NCBI GenBank assembly: GCA_900471925.1
Contig: UCGV01000005.1
Coordinates: 1-64,000, forward strand
Length of the DNA: 64,000 nt
Source: Hyphomicrobiales bacterium
GTDB lineage: Bacteria > Pseudomonadota > Alphaproteobacteria > Rhizobiales > Rhizobiaceae
Reading direction: 5' to 3'
The position numbers were made by a program, and so were the translations under genes. A model generated the notes under the pieces. The model searched no databases and had not been told where the DNA came from. It saw only the letters and a list, made by a program, of their open reading frames with translations. Below are positions 17,101 to 25,973 of the stretch, piece after piece. How positions within the stretch are numbered: position 1 is the first letter of the stretch; each line of letters starts with the position of its first letter.

Positions 17101-17619
17101 GCTGTCCGCATCGCCGCGGATCGCCACGAGTTGACGGCTGAGATCGGAGAGCCCTGCGCTGGCGGAGAAAAGCAGTTCGCCCAGGTCACCCTTGCTTGCC
17201 AGAATACTCTCGCCGCCTTTCTCGAGCGTGATGTCATCCAGCGAAAACATCGTCGAAAACGCGTCACGGTCTATCCCGCCAAGGTCGGCCCGTATCTCCG
17301 TATCAGCGAGACTGCGTTCTTCTCGATCGAGCAGACTGTTCTGCGGCCGCTTGATACGGACGAAGTCCCTGTCCTGACCTCCCACATGAACGTTCGCCCC
17401 TAAGCGCATTGTATTGTAAGGGTGCAGAAACCCGTATTTCGTCGTGTTGCCGATCCCGAAAATCAGGTCGAGGACGGCATCGAGAGTGGTCGATTTACCA
17501 GCCTCGTTCGGACCGTAGATGACATGGAGGTCTGGAGATCCGACGGGACGCGGTCCGAAATCGATAACGGCATCGGTGAACTTGCCATAGCGCGTAAGGT
17601 CGAGGCGGTTGATGCGCAC
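14113..17619 (-). CDS. YhaN/SbcC-like AAA ATPase of a DNA-processing nuclease pair
   Basis: The 1168-residue protein has an SMC/RecF-type split ATPase. Walker A GPNEAGKST lies at residues 36-44 in HVIYGPNEAGKSTTLDAVLD, then come about 850 residues of heptad-rich coiled coil. The C-terminal half-site reads DELSKGARFQLYLALRVA (signature) and PIPFIADDIMETFDDF (Walker B). The final TGHHQ-like segment is LTHHQHL. This architecture is that of YhaN, the ATPase partner of nuclease YhaO. The GTG start was chosen because GGAGAATAGC precedes it one base after the nuclease stop; the frame is open further upstream within the neighbour. It probably acts on DNA ends or intermediates. Confidence 0.88.
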   Translation of the reverse strand: MRINRLDLTRYGKFTDAVIDFGPRPVGSPDLHVIYGPNEAGKSTTLDAVLDLIFGIGNTTKYGFLHPYNTMRLGANVHVGGQDRDFVRIKRPQNSLLDREERSLADTEIRADLGGIDRDAFSTMFSLDDITLEKGGESILASKGDLGELLFSASAGLSDLSRQLVAIRGDADSFYKFRGRSSQLSELKARLAELKQKREELDLQATEYRKRLAELQRLDGLYNKALTERANTQRQADDINRVLRALPTMRRLTGLRGQLDALETVSDPPESWKIELPKIRNGEIEIRVKLDEIARTVAEIENDIDGIVDDAVALGLAARVADLTKTLEPRYLTAQVDVPKLTGRVAELSVETLLLQLGKAGEKTPAQLVLDAATVGKFRSLISARSGVEARHASAAEELARSERALQDEGDRISLFEDFRDPARIRAFEALAATVKALPKSDDEVASRSLLRRRDGADGVLAESLAQLVPWNGSPADLAAMSVPSAAKLNDWKTRYQAGRERAKTTHAELERLEPEARRMNAEIEVLRARAGEIDEPSVAASRAAREKAWVSHRQAMDQQSADAFEHTMRADDHLVSQRLLHFSEASKLAQLMLSRASVGSDIEIARERIESTARSLAELRAEMSPTLASISSGVEFGVDPSELEEWLRRRTVALRARDDLSAVDQEVAEIRDRAQQSKRLLLAAIKAAGLTAGGDANLATLFAAAEEGLDGFNHAMDQADGLVRLKEDNAARARAMNDAVKALQEWDARWSELCNGCWLGEASILPDVDAVNGILDVIEKLASAIEAKDSLIDRIQKMEKDSALFEASVFELCDSLEIQKSASLTELTRTITDRIKAAERGREQRERLGRDLDKRHEDGREYLVTKEVLDAQIEKMAAFFGCTSLDEVEAFIDLSTKRRALRTSISDVEQELIEINGANDIGDVEEKLASVNREDLEGQLALLTPILEDQDRKCHDVFHERSTMQKALDAIGGDSAVAAIEEQRRTILLEIEERAGRYIELRAGITAAEQALKLYRDRHRSGMMTRASEAFKTISRGAYTGVAAQPGKDGEFLIAVSANGGSKIADELSKGARFQLYLALRVAGYHEFVANRAPIPFIADDIMETFDDFRAEEAFRLFTEMAGHGQVIYLTHHQHLTEIAKKVCPGVRLHDLETVQSASRLGRIAAE

Positions 17620-17620
17620 G

Positions 17621-18886
17621 CTATTCTCCCTCGCCGCCGCGCAGACGCGCCAAGACCTGCGACGCACCGTCCTCGGCAAATTGCGCCAACAAGCTCTCGA
17701 AAGACGCCTCGTCCTTGCCGAAGATCTCGCGAAGCTCGGCTGGGAGCTGCCCACGCAGTTCATCGGCGATCGAGCGTATCTCGTCGCGATATTCGGTCGA
17801 GCCGTGGATCTCGCTGTCGATAATCGCTGCAAGTTCATCGAGCGCGCTCGGCCGCGCATCATCCTCTTTGGGCGCGACCGGCGACGTCACCACTTTCTCG
17901 ATCCAGACGTTCCCGATCGTCGCACCGTGTGTCTCGAGTTCGGTCCGGAGAAGGTCGGCGTCTCGCCGGATGCGCCAAGCGAGTTCTGTGGCTCCGGTTA
18001 TTTCGACCCGGGCAACCAGATGGTCAGCGGACACTACTGAGGAAAGGCGTTCCAATGAGCCTTTGGCCTCAAGGACCACATCTCTCCAATCGGTCGCTCT
18101 GGAGACATCGACGACCATCCTTTCGAACTGGGCGACAGCGCTCTGGCGTTCTTCGATAACGACAGAGCGGTCATCCCGTATGGTAACGAGGCAGACGGAC
18201 TTTGGACCGTCCTCGTTTATATCGCGCCCTTGAGGAATGCCGGGCATGACGATCGCCGACGATGTGTCCTCGACCGCCGACCTTTTGTGAATGTGGCCGA
18301 GTGCCCAGTATCGAAATCCCGTTTGGCGGAGGTCGGCGACGCTACAGGGCGCGTACAGATCGTGCCCTGCCGAGCCGCCAAGACTGGTGTGCATAATGCC
18401 GATGTTCACGGCATCCGGCACAGGAGCAGCATAATGCCGAACGAGGCTTTCCGGTGCTTGCGGCTTGGCGAAACTCAGTCCATGTATCGCAACTGGGAAC
18501 CCGCCGGGAGCTCGGTCGATGGCGATGGTTTCGGCCACGGAACCGAACACTTTGACGGAGTCCGGCATTACTAGCTCTGCAGTGATCTTCGAGAGCGCAT
18601 CGTGATTGCCGCGAATGATGAACGCCCTGATGCCTGCCTCGTGCAAACGCGCAAGCTGCTCGGCCAGGAACCGCGCGGTCTTCATCGACGTCTGTTCGCC
18701 ATCATAGAGATCGCCGGCGATGACCAACGCGTCTACTTGTTCGTCGAGGCACAGATCGATGATGCGGACAAACGACCGTCGGGTCGCCAATCCGATCAGC
18801 TCGGAAAGCTCGGCATTGCGCAGGGCGAGCGTCCGCAACGGGGAATCGAGATGGATGTCGGCGGTGTGGATGAATCGATAGACCAA
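17621..18886 (-). CDS. YhaO/SbcD-like metallophosphoesterase (DNA repair exonuclease)
   Basis: The 421-residue protein has the full Mre11/SbcD phosphoesterase motif set in order: FIHTADIHLDSPL, DALVIAGDLYDGEQ, FIIRGNHDAL, IGIMHTSLGG and WALGHIHKRS. These residues bind the two metals that cleave DNA. The C-terminal 130 residues are acidic and helical and probably dock on the ATPase. The gene precedes the yhaN-like gene by one base, the usual order of this pair. Length and layout favour YhaO over classic SbcD. Confidence 0.9.
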   Translation of the reverse strand: MVYRFIHTADIHLDSPLRTLALRNAELSELIGLATRRSFVRIIDLCLDEQVDALVIAGDLYDGEQTSMKTARFLAEQLARLHEAGIRAFIIRGNHDALSKITAELVMPDSVKVFGSVAETIAIDRAPGGFPVAIHGLSFAKPQAPESLVRHYAAPVPDAVNIGIMHTSLGGSAGHDLYAPCSVADLRQTGFRYWALGHIHKRSAVEDTSSAIVMPGIPQGRDINEDGPKSVCLVTIRDDRSVVIEERQSAVAQFERMVVDVSRATDWRDVVLEAKGSLERLSSVVSADHLVARVEITGATELAWRIRRDADLLRTELETHGATIGNVWIEKVVTSPVAPKEDDARPSALDELAAIIDSEIHGSTEYRDEIRSIADELRGQLPAELREIFGKDEASFESLLAQFAEDGASQVLARLRGGEGE

Positions 18887-19058
18887 AGCAGAGCCTCATC
18901 TGTTGGTCGATCTTCGTAGCCCTTACAATTTACCGGCGCCAGCCCTCATTCTTGTTTTGTTCTGGAAATCCCCAGAAAGCTGGACGCTCTCATGGATGTA
19001 GGCAAGGGCTTTGCCATCTCGTGCTTTGCCCTTGCTCGAAATTACCCATTCGACACCA

Positions 19059-19958
19059 CTACGCGGATGGTGCGTGAGCATTCTTCACAAGTTCGGCTTT
19101 GAGCCGCGCAGTCTCCAAACCGAGTTCGATGAACTGGCGGGCATGTCGGGCCAACGCAACATTGTCGTCCCAGAGATTTCTCCAGATCGCCGTCTTCAGT
19201 GACAGATCTTTGTCAACGATGGCGGTCGAGAAGGATTCGAACGTGACGTAGTCGTCCCAGCCGATAGCGACCAGAGCATCGAAGATGGCGGCAAAGTTGA
19301 TGTTGCCCGTTCCAAGATAGCCGCGATGGCTTTCACCGATATGAACATAGCCGATTTTGTCGGCAGCATTGCGAACTGCCAGTCCGACGTCAGCTTCCTC
19401 GATATTCATGTGGAAGGTGTCGAGATGCAGGAAGACGTTCGAGGCACCTGTGTCCTTGATGTAGGCCAGGCCTTGAGCTGCCGTGTTGAGCATGTTGCTC
19501 TCGAAGCGGTTGACGATTTCGAGATTGAGAGTGACGCCGGCTTCCTTCGCACGATCGGCGACCCGCGACAGCGTGGTGACACTCGTTTCCCATCCCTTGC
19601 GAGACAGCGCATGCTCCTGCTTGCCGTGCGAGGAACTCAGAATGCCGGCGAGCTTTGTGCCGCCTAGATCGCGAACCAGCGCAACGGCTCTGTCCAGAAT
19701 GGCCTCACCGTTGGCGACCACCGACTGATCATCGCTGGAGATGTCTCCATCGGTCGGGAGGCCCATGCTCACTGCGACGTCGAGGCCCAGTTCCCGGACG
19801 CGGGACGCGAGCCATCTCACGTCGACCAGCTTTGGATCGAGATAGGAAAACTCCACGAGCTTGAAGCCGAGTTCATGCGATCTCGCAAGCGTGCGCTCGA
19901 GCTCATCACGAGACGAGCCAGCGCTCCAGACGAAAGAGTGGACGCCGATTTTGGACAT
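19059..19958 (-). CDS. Sugar phosphate isomerase/epimerase (tagatose/psicose 3-epimerase-like TIM barrel)
   Basis: The 299-residue protein is an AP-endonuclease-2-type TIM barrel. Metal ligands appear in order as NLEIVNRFESN (Glu), LHLDTFHMNIEE (Asp and His), GYVHIGESHRGYLG (His) and YVTFESFS (Glu). The FHMNIEE and HIGESHRG signatures are those of ketose 3-epimerases. It is the last gene of the sugar ABC operon, so it probably converts the imported sugar or its keto form. The ATG before SKIGVHSF was chosen by alignment to the family start; a TCATTGAAGG-like segment lies upstream. Confidence 0.85.
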   Translation of the reverse strand: MSKIGVHSFVWSAGSSRDELERTLARSHELGFKLVEFSYLDPKLVDVRWLASRVRELGLDVAVSMGLPTDGDISSDDQSVVANGEAILDRAVALVRDLGGTKLAGILSSSHGKQEHALSRKGWETSVTTLSRVADRAKEAGVTLNLEIVNRFESNMLNTAAQGLAYIKDTGASNVFLHLDTFHMNIEEADVGLAVRNAADKIGYVHIGESHRGYLGTGNINFAAIFDALVAIGWDDYVTFESFSTAIVDKDLSLKTAIWRNLWDDNVALARHARQFIELGLETARLKAELVKNAHAPSA

Positions 19959-19992
19959 GACACCGAATTCCTGAATTTCATTGAAGGAAGAG

Positions 19993-20019
19993 CTCGCCGG
20001 GCCAGACGGCACCGGCGAG
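19993..20019 (-). terminator. Intercistronic hairpin after the sugar-binding-protein gene
   Basis: A perfect eight-base stem CTCGCCGG/CCGGCGAG with an eleven-base loop begins 17 bases past the binding-protein stop. On the minus strand it is followed by CTCTTCCTTC, only partly T-rich. It likely stabilises the binding-protein message or partly terminates before the epimerase gene. Confidence 0.5.
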
Positions 20020-20035
20020 TTCCTGGGAGGAAAGG

Positions 20036-20974
20036 TTAGCGAGCTGCAGTCCAGCCCTTGTAGTCCTTGACGTTGTCAGCCGTGATCAGCTTCGGGTCGA
20101 GCAGGACGGTGTTCTCGGCCGGCTTCTTGCCGTTCAGAACATCGACAGCCATCTTGAGGGCGTCGCCGGCCATGACGTAGGGGTCCTGGGAAGCAGAAGC
20201 CTTGATCATCGAATTGCCGCTTGCCAGCGACTTCTCGATATCCGGGGCACCGTCAACGGCGGTGATGAAGAACTCGTTGCGGTTCAGCTGCTTGGCGGCA
20301 AGTTCTGCACCAATCCCTGTCGGGTCATTGATGGCGAAGACGGCGTCGATCTTGTCAAAGCGCGTCAGCAGGCCCTGCATGACTGCGAGACCGCCATCAC
20401 GCGAACCTTGACCATTCTGGTCGTCGGACAGGATCTTGATGTCAGGGCTCTTCGTCAGCACGTTCTTGCAACCCTGAACGCGGTCGAGGATCGAGGACGA
20501 TGCCGGACCGTTGATGATGACGACGTCGCCCTTGCCCTTGATCTGATCGACGATGTACTGGCACGCTTCCTCACCAGCCTTGATGTTGTTCGTCATGACG
20601 GTGACATCAGCGCCCGGTGCGGAGACGTCGAAGGCAGCAACGATGACGCCAGCCGCCTGGGCCTTCTTGACGGCCGGAGCGATCGCCTTGGCATCGACGG
20701 CGTTCAGCATGATGATGTCGACGCCCGCGGCGATGAAGCTGTCGATCTGCGAAACCTGCTTGTTGAGGTCGTAGTCGGCCGAAACCGAGGTGACCTGAAC
20801 GTTCGGATTGATTTCCTTGGCGCGATCCTCGATGCCTTTGATGGTCGCAACGAAGAACGGATTGCCAAGCAGGCCGACGGAAATGCCGATCTTCTGAAGG
20901 TCTTTGGCGGCTGCCGGCATTGCGATGGCTGCGGCCAGAGCGGTCGCTGCGAGCAGTTTCGAAATCATGCGCAT
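20036..20974 (-). CDS. Sugar ABC transporter periplasmic binding protein (RbsB type)
   Basis: The 312-residue protein has a Sec signal ending MPAAAKD and a type I binding-protein fold. Landmarks are IGISVGLLGNPFFVATIKGI, FIAAGVDIIMLNAVDAKAIA, DVVIINGPASSSILDR and FAINDPTGIGAELAAK. These match the ribose/galactose-type pentose and polyol binders. A GGAGGAAAAT site precedes the ATG. It is encoded after the ATPase and permease genes instead of first. Ligand specificity is unknown. Confidence 0.92.
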   Translation of the reverse strand: MRMISKLLAATALAAAIAMPAAAKDLQKIGISVGLLGNPFFVATIKGIEDRAKEINPNVQVTSVSADYDLNKQVSQIDSFIAAGVDIIMLNAVDAKAIAPAVKKAQAAGVIVAAFDVSAPGADVTVMTNNIKAGEEACQYIVDQIKGKGDVVIINGPASSSILDRVQGCKNVLTKSPDIKILSDDQNGQGSRDGGLAVMQGLLTRFDKIDAVFAINDPTGIGAELAAKQLNRNEFFITAVDGAPDIEKSLASGNSMIKASASQDPYVMAGDALKMAVDVLNGKKPAENTVLLDPKLITADNVKDYKGWTAAR

Positions 20975-21039
20975 ATTTTCCTCCTTATGGCGCTTCCTGC
21001 GCCCCGTTATCCGGCAACCCCGGTTCCTCCAGCCACACG

Positions 21040-22023
21040 TCAGGTGCGGCTAAGTCCTTTGAGCCTGTAGCGGTCGAGCGCCACGGCGACGATGATGACA
21101 AGTCCCTTGATGATGTACTGCCAGATGTCCGAGACACCGACGAGGATGAGACCATTGGACAGCACTGCGATGATGAGCGCGCCGATCAGCGTGCCCCAGA
21201 TCGAACCGACACCACCGACGAAGCTGGTGCCACCGAGAATGACAGCGGCGATCGCATCGAGTTCGTAGGATTGACCAAGCTGCAGGCCGTTGGCGGCATA
21301 AAGGCGGGCCGCGGACATCACGCCGCCAAGCCCGGAAAGCAGACCCGACATCGAGTAGACGAAGAGCAGCACCAGCGGGACTTTGATACCGGTGAGGCGC
21401 GCGGCCTCGACGTTTCCGCCGACAGCGTAGATCCAGGTGCCCAATACCGTACGCTTCAAGATGAACCATGAGATCAGGATCGTGGCCAGAGCGATGATTG
21501 CGAGCCATGGCACGCCGAAAAAGCTGCCATTGCCGATAAAGTCGAACGGCAGATCGGGATTGAAAACCGTCGTGTCGCCACCGAGCAGTCGGGCGATGCC
21601 GCGCATGGCCGTCAGCGAACCGAGCGTGACGATGAAGGGCGGAAGCTTGAGCGCGGAAATGATCGTGCCGTTGACGACACCGCAGGCAAGTCCCACGCCG
21701 ATCGCAGCAGGAATACCCAGCATGCCGACATCAGGCCAGAGAGATACGATGACGCCAACCATGGCCGAGGCCGCAAGGATAGACCCCACCGACAGGTCAA
21801 TGCCGCCGGTCAGGATCACGAAGGTCATCCCGGCAGCCAAGACCGTATTGATCGATGCCTGCTGCATGACGATCGACAGGTTGTTGACGCTTAGAAAGCG
21901 ACCGCTCAACAGATGAAAGCCGATGGCCAGGATGACGAGCACTGGCAACATGCCGAGAGCGGTAAGCGTCGATCTGAATCTTGCCTTGCCGGCGTTCGGC
22001 TGGTCGGTTGATGTCGAGGTCAT
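21040..22023 (-). CDS. Sugar ABC transporter permease (RbsC type)
   Basis: The 327-residue membrane protein has the RbsC/AraH pattern. FVILTGGIDLSVGSILAAS is the conserved second-helix signature, and GLLSGLGGVMSAARL plus AAVILGGTSFVGGVGSIWGT mark the later helices. About eight to ten membrane segments are apparent. It lies 32 bases after the ATPase gene and 65 before the binding-protein gene. It should form a homodimeric channel with the single ATPase. Confidence 0.92.
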   Translation of the reverse strand: MTSTSTDQPNAGKARFRSTLTALGMLPVLVILAIGFHLLSGRFLSVNNLSIVMQQASINTVLAAGMTFVILTGGIDLSVGSILAASAMVGVIVSLWPDVGMLGIPAAIGVGLACGVVNGTIISALKLPPFIVTLGSLTAMRGIARLLGGDTTVFNPDLPFDFIGNGSFFGVPWLAIIALATILISWFILKRTVLGTWIYAVGGNVEAARLTGIKVPLVLLFVYSMSGLLSGLGGVMSAARLYAANGLQLGQSYELDAIAAVILGGTSFVGGVGSIWGTLIGALIIAVLSNGLILVGVSDIWQYIIKGLVIIVAVALDRYRLKGLSRT

Positions 22024-22055
22024 ATCTTTATCCCGTCGTCTTTTGTTATCCGGCT

Positions 22056-23600
22056 TCAGGCGACTTTCGATGCCGATCCGGTGGAGAAGGCCATGATGGC
22101 TTCCTGACTAATTGGCTGATCGGGCGCCGCCAGAACTTCACCCGCGATGCGGCCTTCGCGCATGACAAGGACGCGGTCGGCAATGCCGATGATCTCCGGC
22201 AAGTCACTCGAAATCACGACGATCGCGATGCCCGCCTGCGCAAGATCGTCGATAATCCGGTAGATCTCGGACTTGGCACCCACATCGACACCGCGTGTCG
22301 GCTCGTCGAAAATGATCACCTTGGGCTTCGTTTCGAGCAGACGGGCAATCAGCGCCTTTTGCTGGTTGCCACCCGACAGAGCACCGACATTTATGCTTGC
22401 GCTCAGCGTGCGAATGGAAAGCGATTTAATGGCGCCGGCGGCACGCTCCTTGGCCGCGGCAAAGTTCAATATGCCGCCAGGGCCGGCATCCTTGCCTATA
22501 ACACCGATGTTGATGTTCTCGTTGATCGTCATGTCGAGGAACAGGCCGAGGCCTTTACGATCCTCGGTGAGATAGGCGATCCCGGCATCCATCGCGTCGC
22601 GAGGTCCGGCAATGGCCAGCTCTTTGCCCTCCAGCGACACCGTGCCGGTCGTTTTCGGGTCCGCACCGAAAATAAGACGCGCGAGTTCCGTCCGACCGGA
22701 GCCGACCAGACCCGCAATACCGAGGACTTCGCCCGCCTTTGCGTCAAACGAGCATCCGTGAACCCGGCGACCGTCACCGACGTCTTTCACGGACAGAACG
22801 GTTTTGGCCGCGTGCGGCGTTGTACGGTGTTCTTTCTTGTAGAAGGTCGAGAGATCGCGACCGACCATCATCGAGACCAGTCGTCCGGCCGACAACTCTT
22901 CACGTTCGAGCGTGCCCACGTAAGCGCTATCACGCAACACGCTGACACGATCGGCGAGTGCGTAAATCTCCTCCATACGGTGGCTGATGTAGATGATTGC
23001 GATGCCACGTGCCTTGAGGCCCGCGATGACCTCGAACAGCCGTTCGGTCTCCCTGGAAGTCAGCGAGGTCGTCGGCTCGTCCATGACGATGATCTTCGCA
23101 TTGGTGGTGAGCGCACGCGCGATTTCCACCATCTGACGTTCGCCCAACGAGAGCGTTGCCACGAGCTGTGAAGGTCCGAAGTTTATGCCCAGCTGCTTGA
23201 GGATTGGCTCGACACGGGCGCGTGCGGCAGCACTGTCTACGACACCATAGCGCGACGGCTCGGCACCCAGGAACATATTCTGGGCAACCGTCAGGTTCGG
23301 GGCGAGCGACAGTTCCTGATAAATGACGGAGATGCCATTTGCCTTGGCCTTGATCGGATCGCCGGACACGATCGGCTTGCCATCGACGAGCACTGCACCG
23401 CCAGGATCGGCGACATACGCCCCGGAGAGCACCTTCATCAGCGTTGACTTGCCCGCGCCGTTCTCGCCCATCAAAGCATGGACTTCTCCCGGATAGACGG
23501 TCAGCGAAACATTGGTGAGCGCCTTGGTGCTGGCGAACGTCTTGCTGATATTGCGCATCTCCAGGACAGGTGCGCGCGTTTGAGTGTTTGTCGCGCTCAT
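22056..23600 (-). CDS. Sugar ABC transporter ATPase with two ABC domains (RbsA type)
   Basis: The 514-residue protein has two ABC domains as in RbsA/AraG/MglA. The first has Walker [10 protein letters not shown], signature LSLGERQ and Walker [12 protein letters not shown]. The second has the degenerate Walker [10 protein letters not shown] typical of this class, signature LSGGNQQK and [19 protein letters not shown]. The start overlaps the kinase stop (ATGA). With the RbsC and RbsB proteins it forms a complete importer. Confidence 0.93.
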   Translation of the reverse strand: MSATNTQTRAPVLEMRNISKTFASTKALTNVSLTVYPGEVHALMGENGAGKSTLMKVLSGAYVADPGGAVLVDGKPIVSGDPIKAKANGISVIYQELSLAPNLTVAQNMFLGAEPSRYGVVDSAAARARVEPILKQLGINFGPSQLVATLSLGERQMVEIARALTTNAKIIVMDEPTTSLTSRETERLFEVIAGLKARGIAIIYISHRMEEIYALADRVSVLRDSAYVGTLEREELSAGRLVSMMVGRDLSTFYKKEHRTTPHAAKTVLSVKDVGDGRRVHGCSFDAKAGEVLGIAGLVGSGRTELARLIFGADPKTTGTVSLEGKELAIAGPRDAMDAGIAYLTEDRKGLGLFLDMTINENINIGVIGKDAGPGGILNFAAAKERAAGAIKSLSIRTLSASINVGALSGGNQQKALIARLLETKPKVIIFDEPTRGVDVGAKSEIYRIIDDLAQAGIAIVVISSDLPEIIGIADRVLVMREGRIAGEVLAAPDQPISQEAIMAFSTGSASKVA

Positions 23601-25003
23601 GCGTGGAACTCCTTCTTTGGGGCCGCCGCCCCCGGCTCGTCAATCTCAGCCAATGTTCGCCATGCGTCGCGGTAGGCCTCGAGACCAAAGAGCTGAGATG
23701 GCGCTGCTTGTCTTGTCTCATTCGCGAAAGGTTTTTGACCCAGCGTGTCGAAGACAAGTGCCGCAGCCCCAAATGCGCTACCTTCAGCGGTCGGACTGGT
23801 GAAGATCTCCTGCGAAGGCCGCAACTGCGCGAGTATCTCGGCAAACAACCCCGTCTTTACCAGGCCACCGTCTATGACGATCGCGTTATCGGATCGAATG
23901 AGATCGAGGGACAGATTGGTCATGAGAACCACGTAGAGAAGTGCAGCTGCCGCCCTCTCCTCGCCTTCGACTTCGGGGCCGACAAATCGGCCTTCGAGAC
24001 CCTGCATCGGTCCGCCAGGCGCGAACGACGGCAAAGCGAACACGCCTTTTGCAATCACGCGTGACAGTGCTTCGGGGCTGATCGGCTTGTTCCAGCCGCC
24101 GCTTGCAAGGTCGTATTCTCTGCCGCCCATGAAACGGATCGTCGGCGCTGGCTTGCCGTCGACGGTGACGTTTGCGAGCATGTCCCGATGTTCATCCAGC
24201 GCTTCGAGCGGGCATGCCGAATTGAAGATCACCACCCAGGTGCCCGTCGACACGAGCGTGAAATCCTGGAAGCCGACAGACCGGTAGTAGTAGAGAGCGG
24301 AATTGCTGTCGTGTACACCGTTGTGGACCACGACCGGGACCGGCGCTTCCTCGTTCGAGGTGACTTGCCAATGGCCCAGGGCGGCCCCGGCCTTCTCAAA
24401 AGCAGGCATCTTTCCGCGCCAGCCCCGGCTGTGGACCAGGCTGCTGAAATATCCGCGCAACGGTGCCCAGAGGTGGGAGTGGCAACCGATGTAGGAAACC
24501 TCGGACACCTTGCGGCCGCAGAATTTCCACGACCAGAATTGCGGATAGGGAAGGACGGTATCGGCGCGGCTGAAGGTATCCGGCTTGACCGCCTCCAGCC
24601 ACAGCATGTGCCGTCCATAATTGAAGCCCAGTGGCAGCCTTGGGGAGTAGGTCTCCCCGAAGGCAGGCACCAACATGTCAATGCGATCCGTCAGCGCCTG
24701 GGGCGGTTCCTGTTCGTAGTCGAGGATGGGATGAACAAGGTGGTCCTGCTCTACGAGCGCGAACGTGCAGCCGTGACCGGAGAATGTCACGTGCGCCACA
24801 GCGTGGTCCTTGACCGCCCTTGCGAGTGAAACTTTCATCCAGTTGAAAAGCGCCTCGTCGTCGAGCACGCGCAAGCCCTCGTATTCGACCCACGAAGGCC
24901 TTGTCCTAGTCTCCGAAAGCACGGAGCCGTCAGCTCCGAAGACGAAGAGCTTCGAATTCGTCTTGCCGAGGTCGAACACGGCGATCGCGCTCGTCAACGT
25001 CAT
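23597..25003 (-). CDS. FGGY-family carbohydrate kinase (first copy)
   Basis: The 468-residue protein has the FGGY kinase fold. [17 protein letters not shown] is the N-terminal phosphate-binding strand pair, [14 protein letters not shown] a substrate-side loop, and [13 protein letters not shown] with [11 protein letters not shown] the ADP-binding domain. [15 protein letters not shown] and [10 protein letters not shown] form the C-terminal part. It phosphorylates a sugar or ketose with ATP. It is not closely similar to the second FGGY kinase across the divergent promoter. It overlaps both DeoR and the ATPase gene by four bases, so the three are tightly coupled. Confidence 0.85.
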   Translation of the reverse strand: MTLTSAIAVFDLGKTNSKLFVFGADGSVLSETRTRPSWVEYEGLRVLDDEALFNWMKVSLARAVKDHAVAHVTFSGHGCTFALVEQDHLVHPILDYEQEPPQALTDRIDMLVPAFGETYSPRLPLGFNYGRHMLWLEAVKPDTFSRADTVLPYPQFWSWKFCGRKVSEVSYIGCHSHLWAPLRGYFSSLVHSRGWRGKMPAFEKAGAALGHWQVTSNEEAPVPVVVHNGVHDSNSALYYYRSVGFQDFTLVSTGTWVVIFNSACPLEALDEHRDMLANVTVDGKPAPTIRFMGGREYDLASGGWNKPISPEALSRVIAKGVFALPSFAPGGPMQGLEGRFVGPEVEGEERAAAALLYVVLMTNLSLDLIRSDNAIVIDGGLVKTGLFAEILAQLRPSQEIFTSPTAEGSAFGAAALVFDTLGQKPFANETRQAAPSQLFGLEAYRDAWRTLAEIDEPGAAAPKKEFHA

Positions 25004-25779
25004 GATTGACCTCCCACAGCGGCAATCATGATGGTAATCCCGGCGTCCTCGAGCATTTTTGCGCCGGCATCCGACAGTCCGTCATCGATCACGATCGTAC
25101 CGATACGCGAAAGCGGGAGAACGACATTGCGGGGCTGAATCGAGAGCTTCCTGCTATCCGCCAGGAGAACTATCTCGTCGGCGCAGTCACTCAACTCGCC
25201 GATTGCCTTCGTCAACAGCGGATGCGATTCCAGGAGGCCTTCTGCGCTGATGCCCTGGGTGCCGAGAAAGAACCGAGAGGCGAAGAAGTCGGGCGCACCT
25301 GCGGACGCGTCATGAATGATCCCGGGCTCCCGATAAAGCTCTCCACCTGCCAAGGTTAGATGGCATGTGCCGTGTTCGCCGAGATAGGCGGCAAGCGGCA
25401 TGGAATTCGTGTAGAGACGGACGTTGCGGCGGGCCAGCTGAAGGCCAAGCTGGTAACACGTCGATCCCGCATGAACGATGATCGAGTCCCCGTCTCTCAC
25501 GAGACCCGCGGCGGTTTCTGCGATCGCACGCTTGGCATCGACAGCTATGTCACGGTTTTCGTCATATGGGCGGGCGGACAGGCGCGCGGTCGATGCCGAT
25601 TCATTCGCGGAAATCCCACCGTAGACCTTCCGGGCCACCCCGATGTCATGAAGCTTGTCGATATCCCTTCGGATCGTCGCGGGAGAAACACCAAGCCGCT
25701 TCTGCAGGTCACGAACAGACGCAAAGGGGCGCTCGCGAAGCATTTCTGCGATCAGACGATGGCGATCGGAATCGTTCAA
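25000..25779 (-). CDS. DeoR-family transcriptional regulator of the sugar locus
   Basis: The 259-residue protein has an N-terminal winged helix (ASVRDLQKRLGVSPATIRRD followed by IDKLHDIGVARKVYGG) and a C-terminal sugar-phosphate sensor. The sensor landmarks are DGDSIIVHAGSTCYQL, LYTNSMPLAAYL and VLLADSRKL. A TTG start was chosen because GGAGG lies six bases upstream (25785-25789); the frame is open further up but lacks a site there. It heads the kinase/ABC/epimerase operon and faces the aldolase operon, so it probably represses both until a phosphorylated intermediate accumulates. Confidence 0.85.
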   Translation of the reverse strand: MNDSDRHRLIAEMLRERPFASVRDLQKRLGVSPATIRRDIDKLHDIGVARKVYGGISANESASTARLSARPYDENRDIAVDAKRAIAETAAGLVRDGDSIIVHAGSTCYQLGLQLARRNVRLYTNSMPLAAYLGEHGTCHLTLAGGELYREPGIIHDASAGAPDFFASRFFLGTQGISAEGLLESHPLLTKAIGELSDCADEIVLLADSRKLSIQPRNVVLPLSRIGTIVIDDGLSDAGAKMLEDAGITIMIAAVGGQS

Positions 25780-25973
25780 AGCAGTCCTCCAATGACGCTT
25801 CTCCCTCAGCGTCCGTGACGAACTATAATCACATAAGATACGGTCTCGCAATGTCCGAGAAGCAAAATCTTCACCGTTGACGATTTGCAATCACATTTAT
25901 AGGATCACGCAAAAGTTCGCTCATGCGCCTACCGGACCGTAAGGCGATTGTCAGCGTGGCAGGAGGAGACGAG
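25780..25973. promoter_or_regulatory. Divergent promoter region of the sugar locus
   Basis: The 194 bases separate the DeoR operon from the aldolase operon. An eight-base direct repeat AATCACAT occurs at 25827-25834 and 25889-25896, 62 bases apart, in otherwise AT-rich surroundings. These are candidate DeoR sites; exact promoters could not be fixed. A GGAGGAGACGAG site just before 25974 serves the aldolase. Confidence 0.4.

Noticed and set aside
17620-17862. N-terminal extension of the YhaN-like protein in frame with the nuclease gene
   Set aside because: The extension is Arg/Ser-rich, overlaps the nuclease coding sequence and lacks a ribosome site, whereas the GTG at 17619 has one and starts exactly at the conserved ATPase strand.
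21981-23171. Plus-strand open frame of 396 codons across the RbsA-type ATPase gene
   Set aside because: Antisense of a gene with intact ABC motifs and a four-base overlap with its neighbour.
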